Part shown: piece after piece, positions 1 through 6,543 of the stretch
Layout of the letters: the number at the start of each line of letters is the position of its first letter
Numbering within the stretch: the first letter of the stretch is position 1
DNA from: Limnohabitans sp.
Lineage (GTDB): Bacteria; Pseudomonadota; Gammaproteobacteria; Burkholderiales; Burkholderiaceae_C
Length of the DNA stretch: 6,543 bases
Assembly (NCBI GenBank): GCA_018883305.1
Contig: VEQI01000201.1
Location: forward strand, 1 to 6,543
Direction of reading: 5' to 3'
Made by a program: the position numbers and the translations under genes
Notes under the pieces: generated by a model
What the model was told of the DNA's origin: nothing
Database searches by the model: none
What the model saw: only the letters and a program-made list of their open reading frames with translations

Positions 1-1021
1 CCCCTCGCGTGACCAACTCGGGATGAAAGGTGTGTGCATCCGACACCAACTCTTCTAAAAATTCACTGATGGCAAAGTCGGAATCCTCTTTCACCATGCT
101 GTTGCCATCCGCGCGTGACAGCAACAACAATTTTTCGGTGATGTCGATCAACCGCTCCACTTCGTCCCCGATCATGCGCATCTGCACCTGGGAGTCAGCG
201 CCCACGGGAAGTTGATTGATCAGTTGTTCGACATTGCCTCGCAAAATCGTCAAAGGCGTACGCAGTTCATGCGAAGCGTCTGCCGCAAATCGCCGGGCTT
301 TGGCAAAGCTGTCTCGCAAGCGCACACGTAAATCCTGGAAGGCGGACACGATGCGTTCGAACTCCACATAGGGTGCTTCCAGATTGCTGCTATCGCCCAG
401 GTTGGTGGACGTGACAGAAGACAACGTGGATTCCAACAGACGGATCGGACGCATGATCAGGTGCGCCACCCAAAGGGTCAAAAACCCTAACATGGTCAAG
501 ATGAAAGGCAATACATAGGCAAGATTTCGGTCCCGCAGTTCCCACATGCGCTGGCGCAGGTTGGCCACAGAAGACTCCGGCAACCAGACCTGGATGGCAT
601 TCGCAGAGCTCTTCAGACGCCCGCCCATCCACAAACCCTCCGGGGTATCCACCTTGAACAACTCAACCCGTTGGCCTCGGGCATCGACTTCTTTCAACGT
701 CCACTGCGAGGCCAGACCTTGCAGGCGCGAGCACACCGGGTCGGAGGTCGCGTCAGTGGTACCGACCGGGCAAAGCGCGTAGTCCTGGGTCAGCATGGAG
801 GTAATGCGGTGACGATGAACGTCGAACGCACAATGACGAAATTGGTTGGGCGCGGACAGCTGGGACTCGCACTGCACCACCGCCTCAGACAGATCCTCCC
901 AGCCCTGGTCCATGAGTTGCCCATGCAGCAGACTCTGTGCTGCAAAGCGGTTGGACAAAATAATGGCCGCCGTGATCACAATGATATGCAGATAAAGCCT
1001 GCGCTTGAGCGAGACCTTCAT
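1..1021 (-). CDS. Two-component sensor histidine kinase, C-terminus cut off by window edge
   Basis: Inner-membrane sensor kinase, expected to autophosphorylate on His and pass the phosphate to the regulator encoded just upstream. The frame is open from ATG at 1021 to base 1, giving 340 visible residues. Domains seen: a short basic N-terminus, membrane segment 1 (about residues 9-23), a periplasmic region (about 26-165), membrane segment 2 (about 167-190, with LPFILTMLGFLTLWVAHLIM), a HAMP-like linker beginning RPIRLLES, then a dimerisation helix with the H-box ASHELRTPLTIL, phospho-acceptor His251. The catalytic N, G1, F and G2 boxes lie outside the window. The sensor region carries four cysteines (51, 64, 84, 97), which could form two disulfides. 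The start is set by the ATGA overlap with the regulator's stop, with GGGA about 8 bases upstream. The signal sensed is unknown. The partner regulator looks metal-type, but no metal-binding motif is obvious here apart from the cysteines and a His-rich patch (DVHRHRI, about 67-73). Confidence 0.93.
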   Translation of the reverse strand, partial: MKVSLKRRLYLHIIVITAAIILSNRFAAQSLLHGQLMDQGWEDLSEAVVQCESQLSAPNQFRHCAFDVHRHRITSMLTQDYALCPVGTTDATSDPVCSRLQGLASQWTLKEVDARGQRVELFKVDTPEGLWMGGRLKSSANAIQVWLPESSVANLRQRMWELRDRNLAYVLPFILTMLGFLTLWVAHLIMRPIRLLESTLSSVTSTNLGDSSNLEAPYVEFERIVSAFQDLRVRLRDSFAKARRFAADASHELRTPLTILRGNVEQLINQLPVGADSQVQMRMIGDEVERLIDITEKLLLLSRADGNSMVKEDSDFAISEFLEELVSDAHTFHPELVTRG

Positions 1022-1704
1022 GCGGCGTCCCGGGTGCGCAAACGATAGCCGACACCACGCACCGACTCAATGGGCGAATCCAGTTCGTTGTCTCCACGAC
1101 AAAGCTTTTTCTTGATGCGCTGAATACACACATCCACCACGTTGGTTTGCGGATCGAAGTGGATTTCCCACACATGCTCCAGAATCTGCTTGCGCGAGAA
1201 AATTTGCCCCGGCGAGCGCATGAGAAATTCCAGCAAGGTGAACTCGCGTTGGCTGAGGATGGCACTGATTTCATGCCACTGAGCGCGACGGCGCACCACA
1301 TCCAGGCTCAGGTCCTCAAACACCAGCGATGTCACTTGCTCGGGATTGCGCCGCTTGATCAGCGCACGGATACGCGCCACCAGTTCTTCCACAAAAAAAG
1401 GTTTGGGCAAATAATCATCTGCCCCGATGTTGAACCCCGTGAGCCGGTCGTTCAGATCAGATTTGGCACTGAGGATGATCACGGGCGTGACATTGTGCTG
1501 GGCACGCAGTTGTCGTAACACCTCGAAGCCGTCCAGCTTGGGCAGCATCACATCGAGCACCACCAGGTCGGGCGCTTCGGATAGGATGGTCGCCAGACCG
1601 GTTTCGCCATCTTCCACCCGCTTGACGTGGTAGCCTACGGCCGTCAGTCCAGCGGTGACAAAGTCGGCAATGCGGTGCTCATCCTCGATCAGCAGAATAT
1701 TCAT
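1018..1704 (-). CDS. OmpR/PhoB-family response regulator, CusR/CopR-like
   Basis: Cytoplasmic transcription regulator of 228 residues, typical for the family. The receiver domain (about 1-118) has the acidic pocket IEDE (Glu7, Asp8), phospho-acceptor Asp51 in VVLDVMLPKLDG, Ser79 in the switch position and Lys101 in LPKPF. The winged-helix DNA-binding domain (about 125-225) has REFTLLEFLMRSPG, the stretch VWEIHFDPQTNVVDV and the closing wing SVRGVGYRLR. The phrase W-x-x-x-F-D-x-x-T-N-x-x-D-V is characteristic of the CusR/CopR heavy-metal branch. That assignment is from memory of the family, not a search. The recognition helix (about 187-201) contains Cys193, with Cys202 just after it. The start chosen is MNILLIEDE, which matches the usual receiver beginning and has a weak GGA 5-7 bases upstream. 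In-frame ATGs at 1719 and 1773 and a TTG at 1821 are possible but would add non-family residues. It is the first gene of a two-gene operon with the kinase. A matching palindrome upstream suggests autoregulation. Confidence 0.95.
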   Translation of the reverse strand: MNILLIEDEHRIADFVTAGLTAVGYHVKRVEDGETGLATILSEAPDLVVLDVMLPKLDGFEVLRQLRAQHNVTPVIILSAKSDLNDRLTGFNIGADDYLPKPFFVEELVARIRALIKRRNPEQVTSLVFEDLSLDVVRRRAQWHEISAILSQREFTLLEFLMRSPGQIFSRKQILEHVWEIHFDPQTNVVDVCIQRIKKKLCRGDNELDSPIESVRGVGYRLRTRDAA

Positions 1705-1824
1705 GTCATCCAGCGTCATATTGACCAGCGTACCAGGGTTTCCTGGGACATTGGCTCCAGTTTCTCGATCCATTGTCCGTTTTTTTGGCCATGCCCGTCC
1801 TGGCCTGCCCCATGCCGACAAAGA

Positions 1825-1840
1825 ATGACAAAATTGTCAT
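1825..1840. promoter_or_regulatory. Perfect inverted repeat, candidate CusR-type operator
   Basis: ATGACAA-AA-TTGTCAT: two perfect 7-base arms around a 2-base centre, in an AT-rich island within otherwise GC-rich DNA. It lies in the divergent region, 27 bases before the ATPase start and 120 bases before the regulator start. The arms and spacing equal the core ATGACAANNTTGTCAT that I recall for the E. coli CusR box, and the adjacent regulator has a CusR-like DNA-binding domain. The palindrome itself is seen directly. Its use as an operator, and for which direction, is inference. No convincing -10 element could be matched to it on either strand. Its closeness to the ATPase start would fit either a leader-proximal (blocking) site for the importer or an activator site for the regulator operon. 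Confidence 0.55.
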
Positions 1841-1867
1841 GAACCGCTTCACAGGCGCTGATAGACC

Positions 1868-3379
1868 ATGACCACCCCCTTGCTGCAATTGCGCGGCATC
1901 ACCAAACGCTACCCCGGTGTCATTGCCAACGAAGACGTTTCGCTATCGCTGGCGCCTGGGGTGATCCATGCCGTCCTGGGAGAGAACGGTGCCGGCAAAT
2001 CCACGTTGATGAAAATCATCTACGGCCTGGTTCGCCCGGATGGCGGTGAATTGATCTATCGCGGTCAGCCGCTGATGGCACACCACCCCCGACAGGCGCG
2101 TGAACACGGTATTGCCATGGTGTTTCAGCACTTCAATCTGTTTGAGACGCTGACCGTGTCCCAGAATGTGTGGCTGGGCATGGATGGCGCTCTGACACTG
2201 CCCACGGTGCGCACGCGTATTGCCGAGGTGGCCAACACCTATGGGCTGGACATGGACCCAGACCGGCCGGTACATACCCTGGGCGTGGGAGAGAAGCAGC
2301 GTGTCGAAATCATTCGGGCCTTGCTGACGCAACCGCAGTTGCTGATTCTGGACGAGCCCACCTCGGTGCTGACGCCTCAGGCCGTGGAGAAGCTGTTTGT
2401 GGTGCTGCGCCAATTGGCGGATCAGGGATGCAGCATTCTCTACATCAGCCACAAGCTGCACGAAATCCAGGCCTTGTGTCAGGGCTGCACCGTCATGCGC
2501 AGTGGTCGAGTGGTCGCCGAGTGCGACCCCACACAAGCATCTGCGGAATCGCTCAGCCGCCTGATGATGGGCAGCGAGCCCGCCACCTTGCCCCTTCCCA
2601 GCCGCCCTCCTGGAGAGCCGATGCTGCAAGTAGAGCATCTGTCTCTGCCAGGAGAAGCACCCTTTGGTGTCACATTGCATGGCATTCAGCTCACGGTGCG
2701 TCGCGGTGAAATTGTGGGCATTGCGGGCGTATCCGGCAATGGTCAACGCGAATTGATGGCAGCCCTCTCCGGAGAGGACACGCGCCCTGCGGCAGAGATG
2801 ATTCGGGTTGAGGATCAAGGTATAGGTCACTGGGGCCCCGAACAGCGTCGCCACCTGGGACTGCACAGCGTGCCCGAAGAGCGTCTGGGGCGAGGTGCCG
2901 TGCCAGACCACTCGCTGGCACTCAATCAGTTGCTGACACGAAAGATCGGGGTCACGGCGCGGGGATGGCTGCAACCCACCGTGTTACATGCCAGTGCCCA
3001 GGCGCTGATCGAGCGCTATCGCATCAAGGCCAACGGGCCCCAAGCCACGGCCAAATCGCTCTCGGGGGGCAATTTACAGAAATACATCGTGGGTCGGGAG
3101 ATCGACGCACAGCCCCGTGTGCTGCTCATTTCGCAACCGACCTGGGGCGTGGATGTGGGTGCGGCAGCCATGATCCGGACCAGTCTGCTGAGGTTGCGGG
3201 ATGCCGGTTGCGCGATTTTGATCGTCAGCGACGAACTGGAAGAACTGCTGGAACTGTCCGACCGTTTGCATGTCATGGCGCAGGGCCGATTGTCCCCTGC
3301 CCTGACACGCGCACAAGCCACCCTGGAGCGCGTGGGGACCTGGATGAGTGGTCTGTGGGCGGAGGATAACGCATGCTGA
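1868..3379 (+). CDS. BMP/nucleoside-type ABC importer, double ATP-binding subunit (NupO/YufO-like)
   Basis: Cytoplasmic ATPase of 503 residues with two fused nucleotide-binding domains, the usual size for this importer class (COG3845-like, as in Bacillus NupO). Domain 1 is complete: Walker A GENGAGKST (38-46), Q-loop Gln87, signature LGVGEKQRVEI (138-148), Walker B LLILDEPT with Asp162 and Glu163, and H-loop His194. Domain 2 has a degenerate Walker A GVSGNGQRE (287-295, no Lys), a normal signature LSGGN (398-402), ISQPTWGVDVG with Gln423 where the catalytic Glu is expected, and Asp455 in the H-loop position. These changes are typical of the nucleoside branch, so only one of the two ATP sites should hydrolyse efficiently. 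The start has only a weak Shine-Dalgarno (AGG about 12 bases upstream), but the N-terminus LQLRGITKRYPG begins exactly where the family does. It is the first gene of the importer operon and its end overlaps the next gene by 7 bases. Confidence 0.96.
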   Translation: MTTPLLQLRGITKRYPGVIANEDVSLSLAPGVIHAVLGENGAGKSTLMKIIYGLVRPDGGELIYRGQPLMAHHPRQAREHGIAMVFQHFNLFETLTVSQNVWLGMDGALTLPTVRTRIAEVANTYGLDMDPDRPVHTLGVGEKQRVEIIRALLTQPQLLILDEPTSVLTPQAVEKLFVVLRQLADQGCSILYISHKLHEIQALCQGCTVMRSGRVVAECDPTQASAESLSRLMMGSEPATLPLPSRPPGEPMLQVEHLSLPGEAPFGVTLHGIQLTVRRGEIVGIAGVSGNGQRELMAALSGEDTRPAAEMIRVEDQGIGHWGPEQRRHLGLHSVPEERLGRGAVPDHSLALNQLLTRKIGVTARGWLQPTVLHASAQALIERYRIKANGPQATAKSLSGGNLQKYIVGREIDAQPRVLLISQPTWGVDVGAAAMIRTSLLRLRDAGCAILIVSDELEELLELSDRLHVMAQGRLSPALTRAQATLERVGTWMSGLWAEDNAC

Positions 3380-4446
3380 CGCTGGAACCTCGCGCACAAC
3401 CCTCCACGGTCTGGACCCTGCTGTCACCCGTGCTGGCGCTGACCCTCACCCTGGTGATGGTGATGGCCTTGATGGCCGCCCTGGACAAGGACCCGGTCCG
3501 AGGCCTGTTGGTGTTTTTCTGGGAACCGATTCGCACGCCCTATGCCTGGGGCGAGCTGATGGTCAAGGCCACGCCCTTGTTGCTCATTGCCACCGGCTTG
3601 ACCGTGGCCTACCGCGCCAATGTGTGGAACATTGGCGCTGAGGGGCAATATGTGTTGGGCGCCGTGGCCGCCTCCTGGGTTGCCCTTCAAGCGTCTCCGC
3701 ACACCGGGGCCTGGATCATCTTGCCCGTTCTGCTGGCGGGTCTGATGGGAGGCATGGTCTGGGCGGCGCTGACGGCCTGGTTGCGCGACCGCTTCAACGC
3801 CAACGAAATCCTGGTCAGTCTGATGCTGGTCTATGTGGCCATCTTGCTGCTCAACTACCTGGTCTATGGCCCCTGGAAGGACCCCGGCGGCTACAACTTT
3901 CCGCAAACCCGCACGTTTGAAAAGATCACCCAGCTCCCCCGATTGTTCGCGGGATCTCGTGTGTCCCTGGCCTGGCCGCTGGCACTGCTGGGCGTCGCTG
4001 GACTGTGGCTGTATCTCTTCAGACATCGTGCGGGCTGGCGAATGAGCGTGGTGGGCCTGGCCCCGCTGGCCGCGCGCTATGCCGGTTTGTCGTCCCGTCA
4101 TGCCTTGTGGACGGCCCTGCTGGTGTCAGGCGGACTGGCAGGACTGGCCGGCGCATTGGAGGTGACAGGCCCTATCGGGCAACTCACGCCTTACGTGCCA
4201 GTCGGCTATGGGTTTGGCGCCATCATCGTGGCCTTTGTCGGACGGCTGCATCCCATCGGACTGGTGCTGGCGGCCTTGCTCATGAGCATGCTCTATATCG
4301 GTGGCGAGCTGGCACAGTCACGTCTGGGCTTGCCCAAGTCCATCACGGGTGTCTTCCAGGGCTTGTTGTTGTTCAGCCTCCTGGCCTGTGATGTGCTCAT
4401 TCAGTACCGTCTGCGCTGGTCACCAGCGTCACGAGGAGGCCACTGA
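3373..4446 (+). CDS. BMP/nucleoside-type ABC importer permease 1 (NupP/YufP-like)
   Basis: Inner-membrane permease of 357 residues, BPD_transp_2 (RbsC-type) family, the larger of the two channel subunits of a nucleoside-class importer. Hydrophobic segments can be seen at about residues 16-37, 62-80, 92-106, 113-136, 146-166, 198-216, 245-263, 278-306 and 326-345. The family hallmark NIGAEGQ lies at 86-92, FNANEIL at 141-147, and a likely cytoplasmic coupling segment at about 223-240 (MSVVGLAPLAARYAGLS) that should contact the ATPase. The start is well supported: GGAGGA at 3361-3366 sits 6-7 bases before the ATG, inside the end of the ATPase gene. The 7-base overlap and the following TGATG junction indicate translational coupling, so the three proteins are probably made in fixed ratio. 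Substrate specificity cannot be read from this subunit. Confidence 0.95.
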   Translation: MLTLEPRAQPSTVWTLLSPVLALTLTLVMVMALMAALDKDPVRGLLVFFWEPIRTPYAWGELMVKATPLLLIATGLTVAYRANVWNIGAEGQYVLGAVAASWVALQASPHTGAWIILPVLLAGLMGGMVWAALTAWLRDRFNANEILVSLMLVYVAILLLNYLVYGPWKDPGGYNFPQTRTFEKITQLPRLFAGSRVSLAWPLALLGVAGLWLYLFRHRAGWRMSVVGLAPLAARYAGLSSRHALWTALLVSGGLAGLAGALEVTGPIGQLTPYVPVGYGFGAIIVAFVGRLHPIGLVLAALLMSMLYIGGELAQSRLGLPKSITGVFQGLLLFSLLACDVLIQYRLRWSPASRGGH

Positions 4447-5369
4447 TGGACACCTATGCCCTGCTGCTCGCCGCCACCTTGCATGCCGGCACGGTGCTGG
4501 CCCTGGCTGCGCTGGGATTGCTGATCAATGAAAAAGCCGGTGTCATCAACCTGGGGGCCGAAGGCATGATGCTGTGTGCGGCGCTGGCCGGTTTTGCCAC
4601 TGTGGTTCACACCGGCAGCGACAGCCTGGGTCTGCTGGCAGGCATGGGCGCGGGCGCTCTGCTGGCGCTGCTCTTGGGCGGGCTGGTGGTGGTGCTCAAC
4701 ACCAACCCCTATGCCACCGGCCTGGCACTGAGTCTTTTTGGCGGCGGCCTGTCCGCTTTTCTGGGCGCCCCCTACGTTCAGGCCCGCCTGCCTGAGCGTG
4801 CCCAGTTTGTGGTCCCCATCTTGTCCGACCTGCCATGGGTGGGACCCGCCTTGTTTCAGCACCATCCCATGGTGTACGCCGTGGTGGCGCTGACCCTGGG
4901 CCTGATGTGGTTTCTGGATCGCACGCGACCCGGTCTGATCCTGCGCAGCGTGGGCGAATCACCAGCCGCAGCACACGCATTGGGCTATGACGTTCGTGCG
5001 ATCCGCCTGGGAGCTGTCCTGGCCGGGGGGGCGTTGTGCGGACTGGCAGGCGCCTATGTGTCCATTGTGTACACCCCCCTGTGGGTGGAGGGCATGATGG
5101 CTGGCAAGGGCTGGATTGCCCTGGCGCTGACCACCTTTGCCACCTGGCGCCCGGTGCGTGTGTTGCTGGGGGCGTATTTGTTCGGAGGCGTCACGATGCT
5201 GCAATTTCATCTGCAGGCCAGCGGCATCGAGGTGTCCAGTCAGTGGCTGAGCATGTTGCCCTACCTTGCTACCATCGTCGTGCTGGCGTTCATGTCGCGC
5301 CGACCCGCCTGGATGAAAGCGCACATGCCGCTTTCTCTGGGCAAACCCTTTCACCCCCACCAGCATTGA
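4446..5369 (+). CDS. BMP/nucleoside-type ABC importer permease 2 (NupQ/YufQ-like)
   Basis: Inner-membrane permease of 307 residues, the shorter partner of the upstream permease in the same BPD_transp_2 family (COG1079-like). The hallmark NEKAGVINLGAEGMM is at 28-42. MMAGKGWIALAL (217-228) matches the conserved G-x-G-W-I-A segment of this subgroup. The likely coupling segment, SVGESPAAAHALGYDVRAIR, is at about 168-187. Hydrophobic stretches lie at about 5-27, 38-55, 61-84, 90-107, 142-157, 186-209, 221-231, 236-250 and 268-283. The stop of permease 1 and the start of this gene share one base (TGATG), with a strong GAGGAGG at 4433-4439 six bases before the ATG. It should form the channel as a heterodimer with permease 1. 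The tail after about residue 285 is basic and proline/histidine-containing (ends HPHQH) and probably cytoplasmic. Confidence 0.95.
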   Translation: MDTYALLLAATLHAGTVLALAALGLLINEKAGVINLGAEGMMLCAALAGFATVVHTGSDSLGLLAGMGAGALLALLLGGLVVVLNTNPYATGLALSLFGGGLSAFLGAPYVQARLPERAQFVVPILSDLPWVGPALFQHHPMVYAVVALTLGLMWFLDRTRPGLILRSVGESPAAAHALGYDVRAIRLGAVLAGGALCGLAGAYVSIVYTPLWVEGMMAGKGWIALALTTFATWRPVRVLLGAYLFGGVTMLQFHLQASGIEVSSQWLSMLPYLATIVVLAFMSRRPAWMKAHMPLSLGKPFHPHQH

Positions 5370-5413
5370 GTCTGAGTGGCCTTCCCCTGACCCGTTCCCA
5401 CAAAGGACTGACG

Positions 5414-6543
5414 ATGAACCCGTTGAACAAACGCCCCTGGATCCGCACACTGGCCTTGAGTGCCATCGCCACGGTAGTCTTGCTGGGTTGTGCCAAAAAG
5501 GAGGAGTCCCAGCCCGCTGCTGCGGCCCCCGCCAAGCCCGAACCCTTCAAGATTGCATTTGCCTATGTCGGCCCCGTGGGCGATGGCGGCTGGACCTACG
5601 CCCACGACAATGGTCGCAAGGCGATCGAGAAAGAATTTGGCGACCGCGTGGTCACCTCGTTCGTGGAAAACGTGCCCGAGTCCGCGGATGCCGAACGGGT
5701 GCTGCGCGATCTGGCGGGCCAGGGCAACCAGCTCATCTTTGGCACCACCTTTGGCTACATGGAGCCACTCCTCAAGGTGGCGGCTGATCATCCGGCCGTG
5801 AAGTTCGAACACGCCACCGGCTATAAGCAGGCCGCCAACCTGCGCACCTACGACAGCCGCACCTACGAAGGCGCTTACATGGCCGGGGTCATCGCGGGAA
5901 AAATGACCCGAACCAACACCCTGGGCGTGGTGGCCTCCATCCCCATTCCCGAGGTCATTCGCAACATCAACAGCTTCACGTTGGGCGCACAAAGCAGCAA
6001 CCCGAAAATCAAGACCAAGGTGGTCTGGGTGAATGAATGGTTCAACCCGCCCAAGGAGACCGAAGCCGCCACCTCGTTGATCAACGGGGGCGCCGACGTG
6101 CTGTTCCAGAACACCGACTCTGCGGCAGTGCTCAAGACCGCACAAGACAAAGGCAAGCGCGCCTTTGGTTGGGACTCTGACATGACCGCTTACGGCCCGA
6201 AAGCGCACCTGGCCTCGGCCATCATCAACTGGGGACCCTACTATGTGTCCGCCACCCGGGCTGCCCTGGAAGGTCAGTGGAACGGTGGTGGAGCGGTGTG
6301 GTGGGGTGTCAAGGAAGGCGCCATTGATCTGGTGTCCATTGCCGAAGATGTGCCCGCTGACACCAAGGCCCGCGTGGAGGAGGTGAAGAAGGGACTGCGT
6401 GACGGCAGCTTTGCCATCTGGAAGGGCCCCATCATGGACAACACCGGCAAGCCGGTGCTCAAAAAAGATGAAGTCGCTGATGACAAGTTTCTGGGCGGCA
6501 TCCACTTCTTCGTCAAGGGTGTGGAAGGCAAGGTGCCCGGGGG
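5414..6543 (+). CDS. BMP-family substrate-binding lipoprotein, 3' end cut off by window edge
   Basis: Periplasmic ligand-capture protein of the importer. The frame is open from ATG 5414 to the window end (376 full codons). A lipoprotein signal peptide ends in the lipobox LLGC, with lipidated Cys26 (lipidation inferred), followed by an Ala/Pro-rich tether (about 27-44). The mature domain begins FKIAFAYVGPVGDGGW and fits the Bmp family (BmpA/PnrA/Med), whose characterised members bind purine nucleosides. Other recognisable parts are FGTTFGYM (about 109-116), EGAYMAGVIAG (about 152-162), GWDSDM (252-257) and NWGPYY (272-277). At the position of the PnrA-type S-F-N-D ligand loop this protein has G-W-T-Y (59-62), so Trp60 may take the aromatic stacking role. 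The visible end, VKGVEGKVPG, resembles the usual C-terminus of such proteins, so few residues are probably missing. AAAGGA at 5402-5407 lies 6 bases before the start. It sits 44 bases after permease 2 and is likely in the same operon. The ligand is inferred, not shown: purine nucleoside or free purine. Confidence 0.94.
   Translation, partial: MNPLNKRPWIRTLALSAIATVVLLGCAKKEESQPAAAAPAKPEPFKIAFAYVGPVGDGGWTYAHDNGRKAIEKEFGDRVVTSFVENVPESADAERVLRDLAGQGNQLIFGTTFGYMEPLLKVAADHPAVKFEHATGYKQAANLRTYDSRTYEGAYMAGVIAGKMTRTNTLGVVASIPIPEVIRNINSFTLGAQSSNPKIKTKVVWVNEWFNPPKETEAATSLINGGADVLFQNTDSAAVLKTAQDKGKRAFGWDSDMTAYGPKAHLASAIINWGPYYVSATRAALEGQWNGGGAVWWGVKEGAIDLVSIAEDVPADTKARVEEVKKGLRDGSFAIWKGPIMDNTGKPVLKKDEVADDKFLGGIHFFVKGVEGKVPG

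Noticed and set aside
1746..1778. Imperfect inverted repeat GGACATTGG ... CCATTGTCC with a 15-base loop, and a small CCAGG/CCTGG hairpin at 1733-1746
   Set aside because: Eight of nine paired bases with a long loop, and a 5-bp stem, are easily expected by chance. There is no U-run in a position that would make a terminator.
1705..1821. Upstream in-frame extension of the response regulator (ATGs at 1719 and 1773, TTG at 1821)
   Set aside because: The added residues match nothing in receiver domains and would run across most of the intergenic region. The start at 1704 gives the standard receiver N-terminus. ATG 1719 cannot be fully excluded.
1834..1864. Possible promoter TTGTCA with TGATAG 19 bases later, pointing at the ATPase gene
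   Set aside because: The -10 match is poor, the spacing is too long for a standard sigma-70 promoter, and transcription would begin at or after the ATG.
1943..2974. Long minus-strand open frame (343 codons) opposite the ATPase gene
   Set aside because: It is antisense to unmistakable Walker A, signature and Walker B motifs. The translation is low-complexity, rich in Gln, His and Arg, as expected of a shadow frame.
5370..5413. Gap between permease 2 and the binding protein, examined for a terminator or attenuator
   Set aside because: No stable hairpin or T-run is visible in the 44 bases. It holds only the ribosome site of the downstream gene, so read-through in one operon is likely.
5351..6505. 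Long minus-strand open frame (384 codons) opposite the binding-protein gene
   Set aside because: The plus strand has a lipoprotein signal, lipobox, good ribosome site and clear BMP-family motifs. The antisense frame has no recognisable domain and is explained by GC-rich codon use.

Overview
The window reads as GC-rich (by eye roughly 60%) proteobacterial chromosome. Protein style and codon use suggest a betaproteobacterium, most likely Burkholderiales in or near the Comamonadaceae. That placement is by impression, not by search. Nearly all of the sequence is coding, in two divergent transcription units separated by about 160 bp.

Left unit (minus strand, 1-1704): an OmpR/PhoB-class response regulator is followed, with an ATGA stop/start overlap, by a membrane histidine kinase. 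The kinase runs off the left edge, so its ATP-binding domain is outside the window. The regulator's DNA-binding domain resembles the CusR/CopR (heavy-metal) branch. The kinase has two membrane segments, a periplasmic sensor of about 140 residues with four cysteines, a HAMP-like linker and a clear H-box.

Right unit (plus strand, 1868-6543): a four-gene ABC importer of the BMP/nucleoside class. The order is a double-domain ATPase (NupO/YufO type), two RbsC/BPD_transp_2-type permeases (NupP and NupQ types), and a BMP-family substrate-binding lipoprotein cut by the right edge, probably only a few residues from its end. The first three genes overlap by 7 and 1 bp with strong Shine-Dalgarno sites. 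The lipoprotein follows after 44 bp. The lipoprotein should capture a purine nucleoside or related base in the periplasm, the two permeases form the membrane channel, and the ATPase powers uptake.

Between the two units lies a perfect inverted repeat, ATGACAA-AA-TTGTCAT (1825-1840). It matches the core I remember for CusR-type boxes. It is the best candidate operator for the adjacent regulator and raises the possibility that the two-component system controls itself and/or the importer. I see no RNA genes, mobile elements, CRISPR arrays or clear terminators. The content is mostly ordinary. The most interesting points are the operator and its divergent pairing, the cysteine-bearing sensor domain, and the altered ligand loop of the binding protein.
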